Source: Dipteronia dyeriana
Taxonomy: Eukaryota > Streptophyta > Magnoliopsida > Sapindales > Sapindaceae
Length of the DNA stretch: 64,000 nt
Direction of reading: 5' to 3'
Assembly (NCBI GenBank): GCA_032871835.1
Contig: CM065301.1
Coordinates: forward strand, 38,014,405 to 38,078,404
The translations under genes and the position numbers were made by a program. Position 1 is the stretch's first letter. Each line of letters begins with the position of its first letter. Shown here in pieces: positions 48,326 to 57,944 of this stretch. The notes under the pieces were generated by a model. The model made no database searches, was not told where the DNA came from, and saw nothing but the letters and a program-made list of their open reading frames with translations.

Positions 48326-49072
48326 ATGATATTGCTTTATGAAATTCTAATGTGTTACAACATAAAAATTAAAATCGAAAGTTGTTTTTGATATATATAT
48401 TGGCATCAAGGGGAAACATGTGCAGAAGCCGTAGCTGGCTTCAGGGGCAACCCTTTAGAAAAAAAAATATTTATATATTTATCAGTTTTTTTTTATTTAA
48501 AAAGCTATTGATAATTAACTTATAATTTCTTTTTTGAAAAATTAACTTGTAAAAAATTAAAAATGGTTTAACATAATATAACTTATTTTATTTTCCTATT
48601 CTAATTTTAAATCAAGATATAACATTACAATAGATCAATCACATTTAATAAAGGTATTATTTGGATTCTAAATACGTTGCACTTTTTAAATTGTTTAATA
48701 AAATATGTAATTTTATGCTTGTTTTATACGGTATATAATATTTCCTTGACGTTATTTCAATTGTTTAATTGGTTTCTATATTGTCACTCATAATACTAAT
48801 TATTATATATATTTTTATAAGTATATCATATGTAAAATTTTAAAATATATAGTAATTAGCACACGTATTTTTATAAGTAAACAATATCTAAAATTTTAAA
48901 ATAAATCATTACTATAAGCATCAATCCTAATGCTAATAGTATCTTTATTGAATTAAATATATTCATTTTAATATATTTTATTTATAAATCCTATTAGATT
49001 ATTAACACACTCAATTTATTAAAAAAAAAATCATGTTATTTTTAGAATCAAGAGATTGTAAGAACCTAGCAT
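48326..49072. other. AT-rich intergenic DNA, no gene seen
   Basis: Strongly A/T-rich, homopolymer-rich sequence. I see no ORF, repeat boundary or RNA gene in it. Confidence 0.6.
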
Positions 49073-49387
49073 AGTAAAACCTCGATAGATTAATAACCCT
49101 GTTTAAATAATAAAATCTTTCGGTCCCGACTGGAGACTGTATACTAAATTAATAATCCCATTAAATGTATAAGATAATATTTTTTTTTGAAGTCCTTCAG
49201 GTCCCAACAAATATATAAATAAATAATCGATTAAATACATAAAAGTATAACACATAAAATTTCGTAATACACATCAATAAACTTTTAACTTAACAACTTC
49301 CTTTAAAAAAAAAAAAAACTTAACAACCTCTATTTTCTCAATTCAAATCTTTCTTAAAGTGTATATATAAAGTCGTTTGCCTTTTAT

Positions 49388-49790
49388 TTATACTGAAAAC
49401 GAACTCAATCCGATCCTTAATATTTTACAAATCGTATACCATATTTGGTATTTTTTTTTCATTTGTAGCAAGAAGTTATTTAGTGTTACTACTGCTTGAA
49501 AGGTCTTTTTTGGAGAAACACTTGGTAAAACACTGTTGTCATCTGGATCATAATTATCGGTAGGTGTATTCACTAACCCTTGAATAATTTCTTCATCAGT
49601 AGACGATTTCATCACTATATCATTTTCACTAGAATAATTTTAAAGGTGATCAACATCCATCACCACAAATGACTTCACATAATTCATCGATACCTTCATC
49701 TTCACCAACTTGGTGGTTCAGAAGCCATATCTTCATATAAACAGATCTTGTAAAGTCGAAAACAATTTGCTATGGTTGTTGTCTTCACAT
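49388..49790 (-). pseudogene. pogo/Tigger-like transposase, C-terminal remnant
   Basis: The minus-strand frame 49615-49388 starts STDEEIIQGLVNTPTDNYDP and contains SVSPKKTFQAVVTLNNFLLQ, the pattern of the C-terminal end of plant Tigger-like DDE proteins (acidic stretch, then VS-EA---L--FLLQ). Upstream to 49790, QIVF and IWLLNHQVGEDEGI pieces remain with stops. Confidence 0.6.
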
Positions 49791-50324
49791 CAATTTTCCA
49801 AGACACATTAATAAATTTCATATCATTTAATACAATATTTTTTTTTCAGGATTTGTTGCTCCTATAGAAATATACAAACACGGTTAAATTACCAAAAGCT
49901 AACCTAGAGGGGGATGAATAGGTTTTAAACATCTTTTCAATCCCTTGAAAACAAATAAGAGTTTGTCCCTCTAGATAGCTTGTATCAGAACACATTAAAA
50001 ATATGAAAGCACACATAAACTATTGAAAAGCATATTCAATTAGGCACATCAATTAAAGTCTATAATTTGCAAGTGAAGAGATCAAACTAAAACAAAAATC
50101 AACTATCACTTGTATTAATATATATGTTCAATATACACAAGTACAGATGAATGAATGACTATATACAAAAAGTCAACCATTAACAAAATAAATTATATAT
50201 ACAACTTGATCAAAAGAATGTTTGCATATCTTTCTTTACAAAAATCTTGTACAAAAATATGAAGAAATGATGATCTAAACAAGATACAATTAATCACATA
50301 TACAAACAAAAAAGAGAAAGAGAT

Positions 50325-50589
50325 AGAGCACATCACCTCTTAGTACAGATGGTTGTGCACCCCCCTTTCACACTTTGTGGTCAAGGGATCGAGTCCCACC
50401 ATACGCATTTTACAAGCATATGTAGAGAGTTTTCTCCCAGTTTGTGGGAGCAACTCTCTCTCCGATTGTGAGAGTTGTAGTCCATATGTAACCTCTCATT
50501 GATAGTGGGAGTAGTATTCCGGGCCGTGCTTGTAGAGTTTAATTAATCTCGCCAAATCAAGTCCCGACAGTAGTTGTATTTTTTTTTTT
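50325..50589 (+). mobile_element. tRNA-derived SINE
   Basis: RNA polymerase III promoter boxes are recognisable: an A box at 50341-50352 (TAGTACAGATGG) and a B box at about 50385-50397 (GGGATCGAGTCCC), spaced about 35 bp apart as in tRNA-derived SINEs. A tRNA-unrelated body follows (GGGCCGTGCTTGTAGAGTTT near the end) and a T-tail at 50579-50589. The flanks AAAGAGAAAGAGATAGA and AAAAGATAGGGATAGA may be a diverged target duplication. It lies inside the Copia-like LTR. Confidence 0.75.
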
Positions 50590-50808
50590 AAAAGATAGGG
50601 ATAGATACATTTGACACGTTATCTTTTATGTGGTAAACCTCCAAAGAGGAAACATTCATGGGTTGATTCTACAACCACCGGCAGCACCACCTTTCACTAG
50701 TTGGACAAAGTATACCTTCAAAAGTGACCAATCCTTTTGATTGTCTACTTCTTATTGGATATCCCTTTTACCCTATCCACGGGTCTTTTACTAATGAAAG
50801 ACTTGCCT

Positions 50809-50861
50809 CTTTCTAAGACACTTCAGAGACATTTCACATGTCTCTGAAGTGTCTTAGAAAG
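50809..50861. repeat. Perfect 24-bp inverted repeat with 5-base loop
   Basis: Arms 50809-50832 and 50838-50861 are exact reverse complements, with loop TTCAC. It is isolated, located in the solo LTR between the SINE and the GC-rich module. Transcribed on either strand it would form a 24-bp perfect hairpin. Confidence 0.95.
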
Positions 50862-52719
50862 TTCCTTGCTCAACTTTTCAGATATCCACGATCCAAGTCA
50901 AGACTTTCTTACTCAAGTTAAAACTTCACATATCAATAAGAGACTTCATGCCTTTTACAAAGGTTTCCTAACGTGACCAAATGTATGCAAATGCAAAAAT
51001 ATGCAACATAGAATATATGATCAAGATATCCTATGGAAACTAGAAATGATCAATGAGCACGCAATGCATGTTTTTCTAGTTTATAATCCAAACAATTGAC
51101 ATCACACAAAATGATACAAATTACATATGAAATTTATGGATTAGGTACACTTCATAAAGAACTAGAAATAGACATGAAAGCTCACAAATAAAGTTGTCTA
51201 GTTCTTTATACATGAACAAAAACCTAGAAAATATATTTAATCAAATCACATTTAAATCCTAGATATTATTCATGCAAACTAAAGCTTGAAACAAAACAGA
51301 TTCATAAATCACATGTTTAAGACTTTAAACTAAAACCAAAAATGCTTAAGCCAAAAATATGTTCAATGAAATTCTCTAGCAAATATTTAGAGCTCATATC
51401 TACAAAATAATCAATTGAAAATTAAAGACTTTAAATATAAACTTAAATGTGCTAATTTACTAAATATATTCAATTAAAAAGTTCTAACACATGTGAAGGC
51501 TATCAATCATCATGATAAAATCAATTAACACACAAATAACCCTAGAATATAAACTAGTCACAATACAACTCTCAAAGATGTGAAATTTCAGATTTAAGAA
51601 AACCTAAATCACATTAAAGTCTCTAATTAGACAAATTTAACTTATAATTGAAGCTCTATCTTCCAATAACATTTGTTCAACACACATACACTAAAATAGG
51701 AATAAGACCTAATGTATTTGAGCATTTATAAGCTTAGAAATCAAAAGATAAACAAATACCTTGTCAAAGTATGTGCACCATGAAATTGATGATATACACT
51801 AAAAATACTTGAATACTTTGCTTTCAAATCACATGAAGAAGATAGAATACTTCAAGAAGATTCTCTCACTTTTTGAATCACTTAATTTCGTTGAGAAATG
51901 AGTGAGATGGATTTGAAGTTGAAATAAAATCAAAGAAAAAAATTACGCACACAAGTTTTCTTGGAACACAATGAGAGAGAGATATATATAATATTTAAAA
52001 CAAATGGATGGAAGATGATGTGGAGAAATAGAGACCATGGGTGGGCAATCATGCCACGCCACCTAGGCATCCCATGGAGGGGCATGACCTCCATGGGGGC
52101 CAAGTGGTTCCCTTCCCATGGAGGCCACACGCCTCCACAGGAGAGGGAGTGTTGTGGCATTTTGCCACCCAACTCGTTCCACACAGTCTCTCACACACCT
52201 CTTACGTTCTTCGACCGTTCTCTGGTCTCTGAACTCCGATTTCGAATATGTTTTCCGATTACGAACTAGGACTCTCTCATGGATATAGAAGTCTATGAAA
52301 CTTCAACCAAGAACTTGGAAATTGACTCGATACACAAGGACGAAAGCCATGCACGATAAACACACGGAAAGTTTTGTAACTTCCAACTCCGAACTCGAAA
52401 ACTTATGAATGAGTAACAGAAACGTTCATAACTCAATAAGGAACGACATCAGAACATATTAAAGTCTGAAATCAATAATACATAAACAAATAAATGGAAG
52501 AACATACAAGTATGCAGGGACATAACTGTTATGCAATGTGTGTGTGTATGCCTAAATGCCTTGCAAGAGGAATAAGGTCAAAACAAAGCTTGTTCCTCTT
52601 GAAGACTTCTTTTTACTTGATGAGTTGTCAATCTTCTTTGAAGCTTGAATAACCATGAACCTAGATAACTAATCAATACAAAAAAAAATTTGTTTTTATA
52701 TAGAATTATGCAAATATGA

Positions 52720-52890
52720 CTCTAAAACATAACACGTACCTCTCAAAGATGCTAGAGTATAAACGACGTCGATAAAGAAATTTTAGTGCTCAAATAATCC
52801 CAGCATCGTATGGTTGAATCTTTGATGTTATATTAGGAGGCAAAAAAATAAAGTTCAACATTTGGCAAACCTTCAATAGTCTTTAATATG
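52720..52890 (-). pseudogene. pogo/Tigger-like transposase, DDE-domain remnant
   Basis: On the minus strand the sequence reads VELYFLP region, then PPNITSKIQPYDAGI, then ALKFLYRRRLYSSIFERY. Plant Tigger-like DDE proteins have the same string (LPPNTTS-LQP-DAGII--FK--YRR). One stop interrupts it. A GTACGTG splice-donor-like sequence follows the last residues, and then the inserted LTR. Confidence 0.7.
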
Positions 52891-53131
52891 TAAGTACTTA
52901 TTGACTTATATGTACATATATATCTTGGTAGAAAATATGTATAATACATGTACAAGTAAAAGCATATTTTTTTTTTTAAAAAAAGTTACAAAAACATAAA
53001 ACTCTTTTTAAATTAATAAATATTCATTTATCGATCAATTAATAAATTATTCGTTTATCAATAACTAAATAACCCTATAAAATAATAATTTTTTCTGGTC
53101 CCAACAATATTATTTTATAGGGGTTTTACTG

Positions 53132-54118
53132 AATTCTAATTCTGCTGACTCAAGATTTTCATATTTTACTGAAGATTCTCCGGTGTCTTATTTAGCCGTA
53201 TACACAAGGTGTCCATAGACCGTAAGAATTTTTAAAAATCAGTCTTGAACTCTCGAAGTTTTTACAAATTCAAAAGGTCATTTCTTTACACCACACAGCT
53301 GATGAGCTTTTGATGTTTATAAAGACAATTAGTATCAGAGCTAATTATCTTTTTTATTTTTTAAATAATTTTATATGAGCAGTTACAATGGCAGACTTCA
53401 TTTACAATCATAAGGTTTAATCATCCTTATTCAATTTTTATCTTATGAATATAAATGAGAATTATAATTAATATGAAGACTTTTTTATAACATATAATAG
53501 TGAAAACCCATGCTTCTTAAAAGCACTTAGAAAAAGATATATTTTCCTTTATTATTTAATTTTAGAAAAATTGGAATATTATTGTAAATAATTAGACAAA
53601 GCTTAGAAAGAAGGTAGATGAGCTTAGCCTCAACTAGAAGATCACATATTATATTTCAAAAAGAGAAAGAGATTTTACTGAAAATTGAATTAATAAAATA
53701 GAACAACTATTAGAAAAATTAAAATATTTTTCAAAAATAGTAGAAATCCAACCTAGTAGTAGTAATACCAATATTTGTAATGATTAATTGTTAGCAGTTA
53801 TAATTTATGAGTTATTTTCACGATTGATATCTTAATATTTTATATTATGATATTATAGGAGAATTTTATGAGTATCTTCAGCATCTAAATCAAATTGACG
53901 TAGAAACCATTAATTGTGTTTTAACCCTTGAGAAACTAAAGACACTCTACCGAAAACCATTAATATTAGAAAAATTGAAATTAGTTAAGATAAAATTATT
54001 AGAACTTAAGAGATAATCTAAAAGGTTAGAATATTTAAATTTAAAAATAGATTTAGATATAGACATTAGTAAAATAGATTTACCATATATGTGAATGTCA
54101 AGAAACTTGAATATTTAG
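53132..54118 (+). other. AT-rich region with a tRNA-Met primer-site-like motif and a broken Lys/Glu/Leu-rich frame
   Basis: At 53328-53339 AGTATCAGAGCT differs in one base from the common initiator-Met primer-binding site TGGTATCAGAGC. Downstream, plus-strand frames (53640-53780 and 53860-54090) are broken by stops and rich in Leu, Lys and Glu (for example EKLKLVKIKLLELKR). This could be the leader and small coiled-coil ORF of an old reverse-transcribing element, either a retrotransposon or an endogenous pararetrovirus. No polymerase domain is present to decide. Confidence 0.3.
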
Positions 54119-55525
54119 TGTAAGTTCCTCGATTTTTTATTGGCTTATTTCGATGACAAACCACATTTGGATTGTTATGTAACGGGTAGCTTATATGATT
54201 TTCAAAGGCAAGCGTCCAAGCATCTCAAAGTGCTTTAAAAAGGTAGTCACTTGTTCTTGACTTCTTGAAAAGAATAGTAGCACATGCACACTCGTACATA
54301 CATTTCAATAACTCTTGCATTTTGTGTTTCTTTGAATGTGTGAATTTTGTTTTATCTTACACTTCATGTATGTTCACTGTTCTTGCATTTTCTTTATAGA
54401 CTTAAATGTGGTTTTGTGTTGTATAATACGTTTCATGTTGATTGATCGAAAATGTCCATGCATGCACGATGATGTGTCTGTCTGAGCGCGATGATCTTCT
54501 TTTTTTCCCTTGTATTTGCTGATTCGGTGGTTAGTGATTGGCGGTTGGAAACCACCGTTTAAATCGAGAGGATTCAACGGTTGGTGATCAGCGGTCGTGT
54601 GCAGCTGAACCGAACCCTTGTTTTCATCCAAAAATGTTAGCATTCGGTGGCCACCAACCGCCAAATGGCCTGATTTAATGGTATTTTTGTCTTTTCACAT
54701 TAGCTTGTTTTCCACCTCTATAAATACACCTCTTTCTCATCTTCTTTCTTTAACCAACCACTAAACTAAACCCTAGAAAGAGAGGCTCCATTGTTCTAGA
54801 GAGAGAGCTTTAAGCTTCTTTGATTCACTCTCCAACACCTTAAATCCATGCATCATCTTCATCATTAATCATCATCTTTATAACTTGGGTCTTCAAGTTC
54901 ATGAAAAAATCCATAGATTTCTTGTATTGATTCATCATACTCTAGGTTAAGCATTTATTGTATGATTAAATGCTTTGAATCCATTTCTTGATGAATATCT
55001 TCTTGAATAAATGTTGAATATATGTTGGATATTTTGTTGAGTCATTTTATTGATAGATTGTAATAGCTAGCATTTTAAGTGATTTATGACATCTTGCTAA
55101 GTCTTTATGAACATCTATTTAGACATTGATAATTAAGGTTTATTGACTTGTCTTTAAATCTCTAATTAAGTATATAGTGTTGTCTAGCATTCTATTGCAT
55201 TTTGAATATCATTACATATTCATAAAGACTTGCATTGTTCTTTTCAATAAATTGAAGTCTTGTGAATATAAGGTGTAGTGCACAAGCCATGTCATCATTC
55301 ATTATAAAAGGATTGTGGGTAGAGGTATTCGAGTTCTTCCGAGAATGGTATGATAGAAGTTCAACCTAGGTTGTAATTGATACTTCATATAGTGGATTTG
55401 ACAGACCGTTGTGGCTAGTAATCTAGCCCGTGACTTTTTCCCAGTTGGAGGGTTTCTCACATAAATCATACATTGTGTCGATTTTATATTTCCATGCTTT
55501 ATTATTGTTGTTATTGGTAAAATCT
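54119..55525 (+). repeat. SIRE-like LTR, third copy (solo or truncated)
   Basis: It begins TGTAAGTTCCTCG, as in the SIRE LTR at 2087, and follows it in order: TTATTGGCTTATTTCGATGAC, a GC-rich module at about 54480-54665, a TATA box (CTATAAATAC) at about 54717, CCCTAGAAAGAGAGG, CTCTAGGTTAAGC, TAGTGCACAAG, GTTCAACCTAGGTTGTAA, and CCAGTTGGAGGGTTTC. Similarity fades near 55525, where the second Tat element starts. The GC-rich module has a different sequence (repeats of CGGTGG and CGGTTGG). Confidence 0.8.
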
Positions 55526-55549
55526 GGAAAGATAACATGTCAGCATGAT

Positions 55550-56358
55550 TGTTAGGATTCATAATGATTAAGGATGACATGTCAGAAAAGTCAATAAGGC
55601 TAAACCAACTTAAGTTGGCTAAAGATAACTTCATAACACCTGGTCAGGGTTACCCAGATAGTCGAGTTGAGATAACTTGATTAAGGTAATTAGATTGATT
55701 GGGTGAAGACAATCCGATCGGGATTACCAAGACGGTCAGATCAAGGTAACCGGTCGAGATCAAGTAATTGGTCGGGGAGAATGAGGTTCATTCGGGTTTG
55801 GTAGATGGTCGGCTGAGTGACACATGGACAACGATGAATTCAATGCAACCACGACTTAGATACGTAGAGAAAGAGTCCTACTCAAACAAGATGTCTAGAA
55901 ACACACTCCGATAAGGAAACAAACTTCCTTAAAGATTTCAGAGTCCAAATTTGGGAAGTGATCTATTATGTTTAATATACCAGAAACACAGAACAGGAAA
56001 GAAGATAATCACTACTCCAATAAGTTAGAGTTCCATTGAATATCATCAACTTTCCTAACTTGTGCATCAAGAATTAGGGTTATATGTATGTATAAATAGA
56101 CTCTAAAAACACTATTGTAAAGGTTAGAATACAACCATATGCTAAAGAGAGAACCAGAGTGTGTAACAACTTTATCATGGTGAATTTCCTTTCTCGTTGT
56201 CACTGAAAACCATGGACATTTCCCCGATTTGGGGTTTTACCACATAAAAGTTTTGTTTGCATGTTATGTTTTTTCTATTTTCTCCATAATATCGTTAACA
56301 GTTCATGATAACTTGTTAGACTCGTGATCGACTTTACGTAGTCCACAAACCATCATCA
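55550..56358 (+). repeat. 5' LTR of the second Tat element
   Basis: It runs from about TGTTAGGATTC to CATCATCA. It includes repeated GGTCG/GATCGG-AGGTAA motifs (55640-55810) and a promoter-like GTATAAATAGACTC at about 56089. The right end is placed by the primer site that follows; the left end is approximate. Confidence 0.6.
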
Positions 56359-56414
56359 ATAATTGGTGTTAGAATAAGGAAGTGAACCTCCGAAGAACTT
56401 GTGAAATGATAATA

Positions 56415-57925
56415 TGGCAAACAATAGAGACGAAAGTCAGTCCTCGTTTAACGTTGGCACCCTACGCGATGTTAACAACTCTGGCCTGGCGAACGTCAGC
56501 ATTGTAAGATGAGATTTACCCTCTACGACTCCAACCTCCATTGACCAAGTCGCGATAACCTCTATATATACTCCCCTAGGGATTTTCTCGGATGCATTAT
56601 GGCAAGTCCAAGAATCCCTACAGAAAGTCATTAAAGACGCCGCCAAACAAGGAATCAATATAACAACGACCGCTAATCTAACCTCACCGTATCAACTGTC
56701 TATGCATATGGTGGACCAAGACCCCAAGGTGTGTTATGAGATATTAGATGTGGCCCTAGACACGCCCTGTAAAATTGGTAGAGAAATGGTGGATCATCGG
56801 AGAAGGAATGAACATTCATATAGAAGAGATGCTCGCTGGGATGACAAGGGACACAAGGAGCACCAGGGGCGAGACGATCGAAATACAAGGGGTACATGGA
56901 ATCCAGTTTGTAAGAAGAAACATGAAGATAGGATGGAGGCAGACTAGAAGACACTCGAGAGGATCAATATAATGGTCATAGAATGAGGTCTTGATCAACC
57001 TCGATTGATGAAGAGGCATAACCTAGATGGCGTCAGGAAACCAGTCCTGTGTCAAGTATAATCTTCGCGATACCTAAGTTACGGGATGAGTATCAAGGGA
57101 TCAAAGAATCTTTACAGGTTCACCATCCGTCAAAAGTTCGATGAACATAGGGAACCATAAGGTGAACGAGAGGTTTTACTAAGAAGGGTAGAAACTCTAG
57201 GGCGAAGACAGGGTTATGGGAATCTATTGATGGTATTTATGACAGTCCATTCTCTGACTCAATTAGACAATCCCTAATTTTTAGAAAAATTCAGGATGTC
57301 ACATGTGGAACAGTTTTATACATGGTGGCCGACCGGAAGATGACCAAAAGCCTAAAGAAAATGGTTGGAAGAGAAACCATACGTGGGACTAGAAGAACAA
57401 CAATTCAGGCAAAGGCAATAAAGGCCGTAAGGATGATAACCAAAAAGGTAACAAGTCTTTTAGAAGGCAGTACACCAATTATACTCCCCTAGCTAAAAAG
57501 CAAGAAGAAGTCTTTGTTGTAATAGAGGATAAGAACCTGTACAAGAAACCCCTTAAGCAATCAAACTTCGTAAGCAGCGGTACCTCAAAGTACTTTCGAT
57601 TCCATAGAGAAAACGATCACGAGACTTCTAAGTGCTACCAGCTGAGGGACTTTATCGAGAAATTAATCAGAGAAGGACATTTGAAAGATGTGGTCTTGAA
57701 AGGTAATGATGACTGGCAAAGAGACCCCCTAAAGGATAACCAAAAAAGGAAAAATAGTCCCAGGAAAGGTTCAGATAAGGGAGCTATCAACACAATCTTT
57801 GGAGGGCCCTACACAGGGATGAGCAACTGGGAGAGACTGACTGAAGTCCGTGAGGCAATAGATGGCTAGAAAACCCTAGAGGTAAACTTAATCTGCCCGG
57901 ACCAGAAGAAAGCCAAATAAGGTTG
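56415..57925 (+). pseudogene. Second Tat gag, with the capsid core deleted
   Basis: The frame starts at 56415 (MANNRDESQSSFNVGTLRDV) with a helix related to the other Tat gag (ESLQKVIKDAAKQGINI). An Arg/Asp-rich segment follows (56780-56945). At 57290-57320 RMSHVEQF matches the start of the capsid domain of the first Tat element, but the next residues are unrelated, so most of the capsid domain is missing. The zinc-finger-like element returns at 57597-57690 (HETSKCYQLRDFIEKLIREGH). Many stops and shifts. Confidence 0.8.
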
Positions 57926-57944
57926 TGAGCCGATCGTGTTTTCT

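Larger units (their letters stand above)
49858..52700 (-). repeat. Copia/SIRE-like solo LTR inserted in the pogo-like element
   Basis: On the minus strand this has the layout of the SIRE LTRs: a start region near 52690-52560 (GCTTCAAAGAAGATTGACAA), a GC-rich repeat module at about 52190-52020 built on CCATGG and CATGGAGG, a TATATATATCTCTC TATA region at about 51990, and an end CCTATTCATCCCCCTCTAGG at about 49930-49900. No coding domains are found, so it is a solo LTR of about 2.8 kb including a nested SINE. The exact ends and target-site duplication could not be fixed; the left edge is near the TGTTGCTCC at 49854 and the right edge near 52690. Confidence 0.65.
49073..53131 (-). mobile_element. 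pogo/Tigger-like (Tc1/mariner) transposon remnant with nested insertions
   Basis: The ends are inverted: AGTAAAACCTCGATAGATTA at 49074 and the complement of TATTTTATAGGGGTTTTACT at 53111-53130, both continuing into GGTCCC-AAC motifs. They resemble plant Lemi-type pogo elements, whose ends read CAGTAAAACC. Minus-strand transposase remnants support this: a DDE-region piece at about 52880-52730 (LPPNITSKIQPYDAGI) and a C-terminal piece at 49615-49388. The middle is taken up by a Copia-type LTR (about 49858-52700). Confidence 0.75.

Noticed and set aside
50325..50589. Functional tRNA gene
   Set aside because: A and B boxes are present, but no cloverleaf can be formed over about 73 bases, and a long body with a T-tail follows, so it is a SINE.
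51930..52269. Overlapping frames of 84-102 codons
   Set aside because: They come from the CCATGG-rich module of the Copia-like solo LTR.
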